Source: Kiritimatiellia bacterium (GTDB lineage Bacteria > Verrucomicrobiota > Kiritimatiellia > SLAD01). From it: 34,037 bases of DNA. This document shows positions 29,140-34,037 of this stretch, one piece after another (the first letter of the stretch is position 1; each line of letters opens with the position of its first letter). The translations under genes were made by a program, and so were the position numbers. The notes under the pieces were generated by a model. It saw only the letters and a program-made list of their open reading frames with translations, ran no database searches and had not been told where the DNA came from. The stretch is from NCBI GenBank assembly GCA_007123265.1, contig SKLK01000273.1, positions 1 to 34,037 on the forward strand, given 5' to 3'.

Positions 29140-30402
29140 TCAAGCGATCTTCAGCGTCTTGTCTTCCATGCCGAGCGCCGTCCGGTGGCCAGCCACCACG
29201 GCTTTGTCGATCCGGCACTTCTTGATCGTTCCTTTGCGCGGGACATCGTACATGACATCCAACATGATATGCTCCAAAATCGCGCGTAGCCCGCGCGCGC
29301 CGGTCCCCTTTTGATGAGCGATATGCGCAATTTCGCGTAAGGCCGAGGGTGTGAACGTGAGCTCGACGCCTTCCATGGCCAACAGCTTGGTGTACTGGCG
29401 CACCATGGAATTGCGCGGCTCGGTTAAGATCCGCACCAAGTCATCCTCGGACAAGCCGTCCAGCTTACAAACCACAGGCAACCGCCCAACGAACTCGGGA
29501 ATCAATCCGAAACGAAGCAAATCCTCCGTTTCCGCAATCAGGAGGGGCTCATCCTGGACAGACGCCGACGCCGCGCCTGAATGGCCGAAACCCAACCGCC
29601 CTTTACCGCGCCGACGCTTGATCAGCTCGTCGATCCCGACAAACGCCCCGCCGCAGATGAAGAGGATGTGCTCCGTATTGAGTTTGATATACTCTTGCTG
29701 CGGATGTTTGCGGCCGCCTTGTGGCGGAATGTTGGCGACCGTTCCTTCGAGGATCTTGAGCAGCGCCTGCTGCACACCTTCCCCGGATACATCGCGGGTG
29801 ATCGACACATTTTCCGTCTTCCGCCCAATCTTGTCGATTTCATCAATATAAATGATGCCCCGCTCCGCCCGTTCCACATTGAAATCCGCAGATTGCAACA
29901 AGCGCAACAGGATGTTCTCGACATCTTCACCCACGTAGCCCGCTTCCGTCAGCGTGGTCGCATCCGAGATGCTAAACGGCACATCCAGAATCCGGGCCAG
30001 TGTTTTGGCTAACAAGGTCTTACCGGAACCCGTCGGACCGATCATCATGATGTTGCTTTTCTCCAGCTCCACCTCGTCGTCCGCCTCGCTTCCTGCGGCG
30101 ACCAAGTCGGCTTTGTGCTTCAGCCGCTTGTAGTGATTGTGGACCGCCACCGAAAAGACTTTCTTCGCTTGATCCTGACCAATGATATACTCGTCCAACT
30201 GGGCCTTGAGCTCATGCGGCTTGGGCACCAGCAACGGTTCGGTCCGTTTTTTTTCGCGCCGCGGATTGTCTTTCGTAATGAGCGACTGGCAGAGATCAAC
30301 GCACTGATCACAAATCCATACGTTAGGACCTGCGATCAGCCGCTCCACCTCACTCTGCATCTTACCGCAAAACGAGCATTTAGGTATCCCGGTTCTGGCC
30401 AC
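29140..30402 (-). CDS. clpX: ATP-dependent Clp protease ATP-binding subunit ClpX
   Basis: Zinc-binding N-domain [117 protein letters not shown]. Confidence 0.98.
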   Translation of the reverse strand: MARTGIPKCSFCGKMQSEVERLIAGPNVWICDQCVDLCQSLITKDNPRREKKRTEPLLVPKPHELKAQLDEYIIGQDQAKKVFSVAVHNHYKRLKHKADLVAAGSEADDEVELEKSNIMMIGPTGSGKTLLAKTLARILDVPFSISDATTLTEAGYVGEDVENILLRLLQSADFNVERAERGIIYIDEIDKIGRKTENVSITRDVSGEGVQQALLKILEGTVANIPPQGGRKHPQQEYIKLNTEHILFICGGAFVGIDELIKRRRGKGRLGFGHSGAASASVQDEPLLIAETEDLLRFGLIPEFVGRLPVVCKLDGLSEDDLVRILTEPRNSMVRQYTKLLAMEGVELTFTPSALREIAHIAHQKGTGARGLRAILEHIMLDVMYDVPRKGTIKKCRIDKAVVAGHRTALGMEDKTLKIA

Positions 30403-30414
30403 ATTAACTCCTGA

Positions 30415-31041
30415 TTACGACTTCGCCGACTCCGACCCGCCTTTGCCACCTTTGGCCACCACCTCATCAACGAGCCCATAGCTCTTCGCCTCGGCGGCGC
30501 TCATAAAGAAATCGCGCTCGGTATCCCGCGCGATATCCTCGACCGATTTCTTGGTGTGAAACGATAAGATTCCATTCAAGGTATCCCGCAACCGCAAGAT
30601 TTCCTTGGCCTGAATGCTGATATCGGATGCTTGCCCCTGCACCCCACCCCACGGTTGGTGAATCATGATCCGCGCATTCGGCAAGGCAAACCGCTTGCCC
30701 GTGGCCCCGGCGGTGAGCAGCACGGCGCCCATACTGGCCGCCTGTCCCACACAATAGGTGTTCACGTCGCACTTGAGGAACTGCATCGTATCATAGATCG
30801 CCAAACCCGCCGTTACCGAGCCGCCGGGCGAATTGATGTATAGGTTGACATCCTTCTCCGCATCCTCCCCTTGCAGGAAAAGCATCTGGGCAATAATCAA
30901 GTTCGCCACATCATCGTTGATGGCCGTACCGATAAAGACGATCCGCTCCTTCAGCAGGCGCGAAAAAATGTCGTACGCACGTTCGCCCCGGCTCGTCTGC
31001 TCGACGACCATGGGCACTAGCATTTGGTTCAATTCTGACAT
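30415..31041 (-). CDS. clpP: ATP-dependent Clp protease proteolytic subunit ClpP
   Basis: [110 protein letters not shown] 31041 preceded by GGAG; the ORF track extends it to 31086. Confidence 0.98.
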   Translation of the reverse strand: MSELNQMLVPMVVEQTSRGERAYDIFSRLLKERIVFIGTAINDDVANLIIAQMLFLQGEDAEKDVNLYINSPGGSVTAGLAIYDTMQFLKCDVNTYCVGQAASMGAVLLTAGATGKRFALPNARIMIHQPWGGVQGQASDISIQAKEILRLRDTLNGILSFHTKKSVEDIARDTERDFFMSAAEAKSYGLVDEVVAKGGKGGSESAKS

Positions 31042-31049
31042 AAAAACTC

Positions 31050-32351
31050 CTATGGGTCGCTGATCACGGCCTGCTCCATCAACCAATCGATGGTCATGGA
31101 GCGCCGCAATTCCTCTTCGACTGTATCCACTGTATCACGCTTTTTCAACTCTGCCCGCAATTGATCCGGTTTCATCCCGTAGCCAGCAGCCAATCGCTGA
31201 ATATGTTCATCCAGCGCTTTGGCTGAAACGGTCACATCCTCCGTATCAGCAATGCGATCAAGGACAAGTTGCGCTTTGACGCGATTCTCCGCGTTGCGAC
31301 TGGCCATGTCCATGATCTCATCCTTCTTCTCCATCAGCATCTCTTGCGCCGCACCGCGTCGCGTATTCTCGCGAATCACGTCCTGAACAATCTGTGAGGT
31401 CTCACGAGAGACCGCCGTGGGCGGCAAATCGACCGACCAGTCTTTGATCAAATGATCCACAATGGCATTTCGCAATCGCTCGGTTTCCCGCTGCGAAGCC
31501 GCACGCTCGAGATCCTCGCGGATACGGGTGCGCAGTTCGGCGTCGTCCGCTACGCCCAATCGCTTATAGAACTCTTCGTCCAGCTCAGGCAGCCGTTTGC
31601 GTCGCATCCCCTTCACATCCACAAAGTATGCTGCTTTCTTGCCGGCCAACGGCTTGGCGGCAAAATCAGCCGGGAAATCAACTTGGATCTGGCGCTTTTC
31701 GCCAATTTCCGCGCCCACCACACCATCCGCAAACTCCGGAATAAAGGCGTTATCGTCGGCTTGCATCCAAAAGTCTTCGCGCTTGCCCAGCCCCTTGGTT
31801 TCCTCGCCCATGTCCTCGATCGCCTGCCCTTCACAGGTCCCTTCATAATCGACTTGAACCAAATCGCCCCGCTGCACCGGCCCCTCGGTCACCTCATCGA
31901 ACGACGCGAATTGCTCGGCGATATTGGTGATGGTCTCATCGACCTTACTTTCATCGACGGCCTCTGTCTTTCGCTCTAACGCGATACCTTTGTAGTTCGG
32001 CAAATCAAAGTCCGGCGCCACTTCCACCGTCACCGCGAAGCGCATCGGCTGCCCCAGCTCGACGATGGGCTCATCGAGGTCCATGACTTGAACCACCGTT
32101 AACGCCTTGTCCTTAATGGCCTGTTGATACCCTTCCGGAACCAATTGATCGCGCACGTCCTTTATAATGTCTTTTGCATATCGCCGCTCGACCACCTTGG
32201 CCGGGGCTTTACCGGGTCGAAAGCCGGCGATTCGCGCGACTTTTGCATACTGCTTCAGCGCCAGCTCATAATCGGCTTGAACCCGTTCCACGGGCCATTC
32301 AATCGTCAATTTTTTGCGGCATGTTCCCGCATCTTCCACTGTCACATTCAT
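31050..32351 (-). CDS. tig: Trigger factor
   Basis: 433 aa; N-terminal ribosome-binding region with [18 protein letters not shown] signature; FKBP-like central domain ([19 protein letters not shown]...); upstream of clpP-clpX as is common. Confidence 0.96.
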   Translation of the reverse strand: MNVTVEDAGTCRKKLTIEWPVERVQADYELALKQYAKVARIAGFRPGKAPAKVVERRYAKDIIKDVRDQLVPEGYQQAIKDKALTVVQVMDLDEPIVELGQPMRFAVTVEVAPDFDLPNYKGIALERKTEAVDESKVDETITNIAEQFASFDEVTEGPVQRGDLVQVDYEGTCEGQAIEDMGEETKGLGKREDFWMQADDNAFIPEFADGVVGAEIGEKRQIQVDFPADFAAKPLAGKKAAYFVDVKGMRRKRLPELDEEFYKRLGVADDAELRTRIREDLERAASQRETERLRNAIVDHLIKDWSVDLPPTAVSRETSQIVQDVIRENTRRGAAQEMLMEKKDEIMDMASRNAENRVKAQLVLDRIADTEDVTVSAKALDEHIQRLAAGYGMKPDQLRAELKKRDTVDTVEEELRRSMTIDWLMEQAVISDP

Positions 32352-32473
32352 CCACTATCCTCATTTCCTTGCCGTACCGGTCGGCCGTTTTTCGTAAAAG
32401 GCCGTAAACATAGACCCCTGCGGGTTCAAGGTCAAGGCAGGCGTTTGGGCAGACTATCCCTCAACGTCTTGAT

Positions 32474-32671
32474 CTACCAAACCAGCTGAACCCCGTACGG
32501 GGCAAAGTGTTGGACACTTGTGCAAACAGACAACTTTTCGGTCAGCGCCTGACAAATGATTAACCGGTCGAACGGGTCGCGGTGGTGAAAGTCAAGAGCG
32601 CGATGAGAGGGCAGGCGGAGCGCGAGGTGGCGATTGGTTTGTTCAGGGGCTGGGTTGAGCAGGAAGACGAC
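32474..32671 (-). pseudogene. Remnant of a VapC-type PIN toxin (C-terminal ~65 codons only)
   Basis: Manual reverse-strand translation gives *VVFLLNPAPEQTNRHLALRLPSHRALDFHHRDPFDRLIICQALTEKLSVCTSVQHFAPYGVQLVW*, carrying the VapC C-terminal pattern HHRDPFDRL-I-QAL...F..YGV. It is bounded upstream by an in-frame stop, has no usable start, and is absent from the supplied ORF track. Confidence 0.75.
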
Positions 32672-33086
32672 TCAGGCCAGACGCCTCAAGATCTACGCGA
32701 ACAAAGCCCTCCGATCTGGTTTGGCGGTGCGCGAAATTACGCGAGGAGCGTCGATCATCATGATATGGCGTCCATCCGTCTCAGCATCGACCGCAGCCGA
32801 GCTGATAGGGAAAGGATTCCGTGAAAGTCGGACTGGATACCATTGGCGCTGCGGCAGCCGTCCTGGCCGTTCCGAGCCTGGCAAGAGCCAAACCCGGGTT
32901 CATCGACCGCATGATCCATGCGGAATACGAAATGTCCGCAAAGGAAATGCTCTCCTTCGAGAAAGCTGCCGGGCGCCTAAGAGGCGCACGCGTGCTCACG
33001 GTGGGCTAAGGCCGTCTTGCATCAACCACACGGAATCACTGCCGATCGCTCGTATACCAGAGAACCACGAAATCCCCCAAAAGCCC

Positions 33087-33109
33087 CCGTTAGGGACAGA
33101 GAAACTGTG
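33087..33109 (+). repeat. Dispersed short repeat, copy 1 (CCGTTAGGGACAGAGAAACTGTG)
   Basis: 23-nt match to the copies at 33934-33954 and 33959-33981. Confidence 0.85.
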
Positions 33110-33171
33110 TCACGAAATTCAGGAAAAGGCACGAAAGAGGTCCATTCAAAATCGTATTGCGTAGTCTCAGG

Positions 33172-33627
33172 TTACCCTATGTGTCCTGTGTCTACGCGCT
33201 CCGGCCATACGTTAAGACCAGCGAATTTGGCTAGTTCGCGTTGGCGTTCATCATAGGTGACAAACCTTTGGGGTTCGATTTGGCGGGCGAAGGCCACATG
33301 CAGGATATCCATCGTACGGCATCCGATTCGGGCCGTTTCGCGGGATAGCGCATGGAATGCGACCATAAGCGCCGTACGCGATACTCCGGGCACGAAGTAT
33401 TGGCCAATCTGCTTGCGACGTTCGTAGTGTGCGATTTGATTGGCCGCCTGTGACTCAGTCAACTCACCCCAAAAAACCTTGAGGCGCAATGCATTGCACA
33501 ACTCCGCTTCCAACATATCCCAGACGGGCAAGGGATGATCCTGACTAGCGATGAAACGCTGTAACGGCACGGATTCGGATTCAAAAATGTAAAGCTTCAC
33601 GAAAGCGCTGGTGTCGAGATAGATCAC
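33172..33627 (-). CDS. PIN-domain toxin (VapC-like)
   Basis: MIYLDTSAFVKLYIFESES start, internal acidic residues (WDMLEAELCNAL), TMDILHVAFARQ..RFVTYDERQRELAKFAGL; start overlaps the antitoxin stop. Confidence 0.88.
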   Translation of the reverse strand: MIYLDTSAFVKLYIFESESVPLQRFIASQDHPLPVWDMLEAELCNALRLKVFWGELTESQAANQIAHYERRKQIGQYFVPGVSRTALMVAFHALSRETARIGCRTMDILHVAFARQIEPQRFVTYDERQRELAKFAGLNVWPERVDTGHIG

Positions 33628-33854
33628 CAGCGTCCATCCCGGTCAGCCCGCACGGCATCCGTGCCCGACCGCCCGGTTGCACGTATAGCTGTGGGTAGAT
33701 GATCCTCCCAAGCGAGAACAGGTCGGGGCGCAGCGGGAATAATCCGGGCTGCGGGTCTCCCTCGATTCAAGACTTCAAAGGTTTCCCCGTTATGAACCTG
33801 CCGCTCAATTTCCGCCCAATGCGCCTTCATTTCACGAACAGATATCGTCTTCAT
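33624..33854 (-). CDS. Phd/YefM-type antitoxin
   Basis: 76 aa, MKTISVREMKAHWAEIERQVHNGETFEVLNRGRPAARIIPA, typical Phd N-terminal fold pattern; 4-nt overlap with the PIN gene. Confidence 0.88.
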   Translation of the reverse strand: MKTISVREMKAHWAEIERQVHNGETFEVLNRGRPAARIIPAAPRPVLAWEDHLPTAIRATGRSGTDAVRADRDGRW

Positions 33855-33860
33855 AGATCA

Positions 33861-33889
33861 AGATTACACCTTAAAATACATTATGTCAA
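33861..33889 (-). promoter_or_regulatory. Candidate promoter of the Phd/PIN operon
   Basis: Reverse strand TTGACA (33889-33884), exact 17-nt spacer, TAATCT (33866-33861) in an AT-rich segment just before the antitoxin ATG. Confidence 0.5.
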
Positions 33890-33920
33890 TTTTACGATAT
33901 ACAAATTGAGACTCAAGCGG

Positions 33921-33981
33921 AATCCGTTAGAATCCGTTAGGGACAGAGAAACTGAAATCCGTTAGGGACAGAGAAACTGTG
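33921..33981 (+). repeat. Tandem copies of the AATCCGTTAGGGACAGAGAAACTG repeat (one 10-nt partial plus two full, 25-nt period)
   Basis: AATCCGTTAG | AATCCGTTAGGGACAGAGAAACTGA | AATCCGTTAGGGACAGAGAAACTGTGG read directly. Confidence 0.88.
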
Positions 33982-34037
33982 GCATGACCAGAATTCGTTG
34001 CCGAGCTGGGGCTCGGCGTTCCCGGGATATCGGCGAA

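Noticed and set aside
29140-32351. tig-clpP-clpX cluster as a novel arrangement
   Set aside because: This gene order is widespread in bacteria and needs no special explanation.
32415-32445. GGGTTCAAGG string reminiscent of a tRNA T-loop
   Set aside because: No acceptor, D or anticodon stems could be paired around it.
32634-33164. 176-aa plus-strand ORF in the gene-poor region
   Set aside because: Overlaps the VapC remnant on the other strand and reads through a repeat copy; no coherent domain pattern.

Overview
The window is a dense bacterial chromosomal segment, about 34 kb and GC-rich, with mostly housekeeping genes. I infer a member of the PVC superphylum (Verrucomicrobiota/Kiritimatiellota-like) from the pilus-type cluster described below. 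Left to right: priA(-), yjbQ-type(-), dinG-like(+), a small outer-membrane protein(+), two paralogous membrane-anchored TPR proteins(-), an S41 C-terminal processing protease(+), tsaD(+), a membrane-anchored VWA protein(-), rho(-), coaE(-), a GT-C/STT3-like membrane protein(-) and a standalone PolA-type 5' nuclease(-). Next comes a four-gene block: secretin, Amuc_1099-like, Amuc_1100-like, and a PilM-PilN fusion (all -). Then come a TrmJ-like methyltransferase, M42 peptidase, M50-CBS protease, 5'-nucleotidase, clpX, clpP and tig (all -). A gene-poor, degenerate region at the right end carries a decayed VapC C-terminus missed by the ORF track, an intact Phd/PIN toxin-antitoxin pair, and short 'CCGTTAGGGACAGAGAAACTG' repeats. 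The main item of interest is the reduced type IV pilus-like assembly resembling Akkermansia Amuc_1098-1101. It has a PilM-PilN fusion and a recurring DFDF-x-x-L[FL] acidic/aromatic peptide shared by two neighbouring gene products. No rRNA, tRNA or CRISPR array was recognised. All family calls are by eye; no database searches were run.
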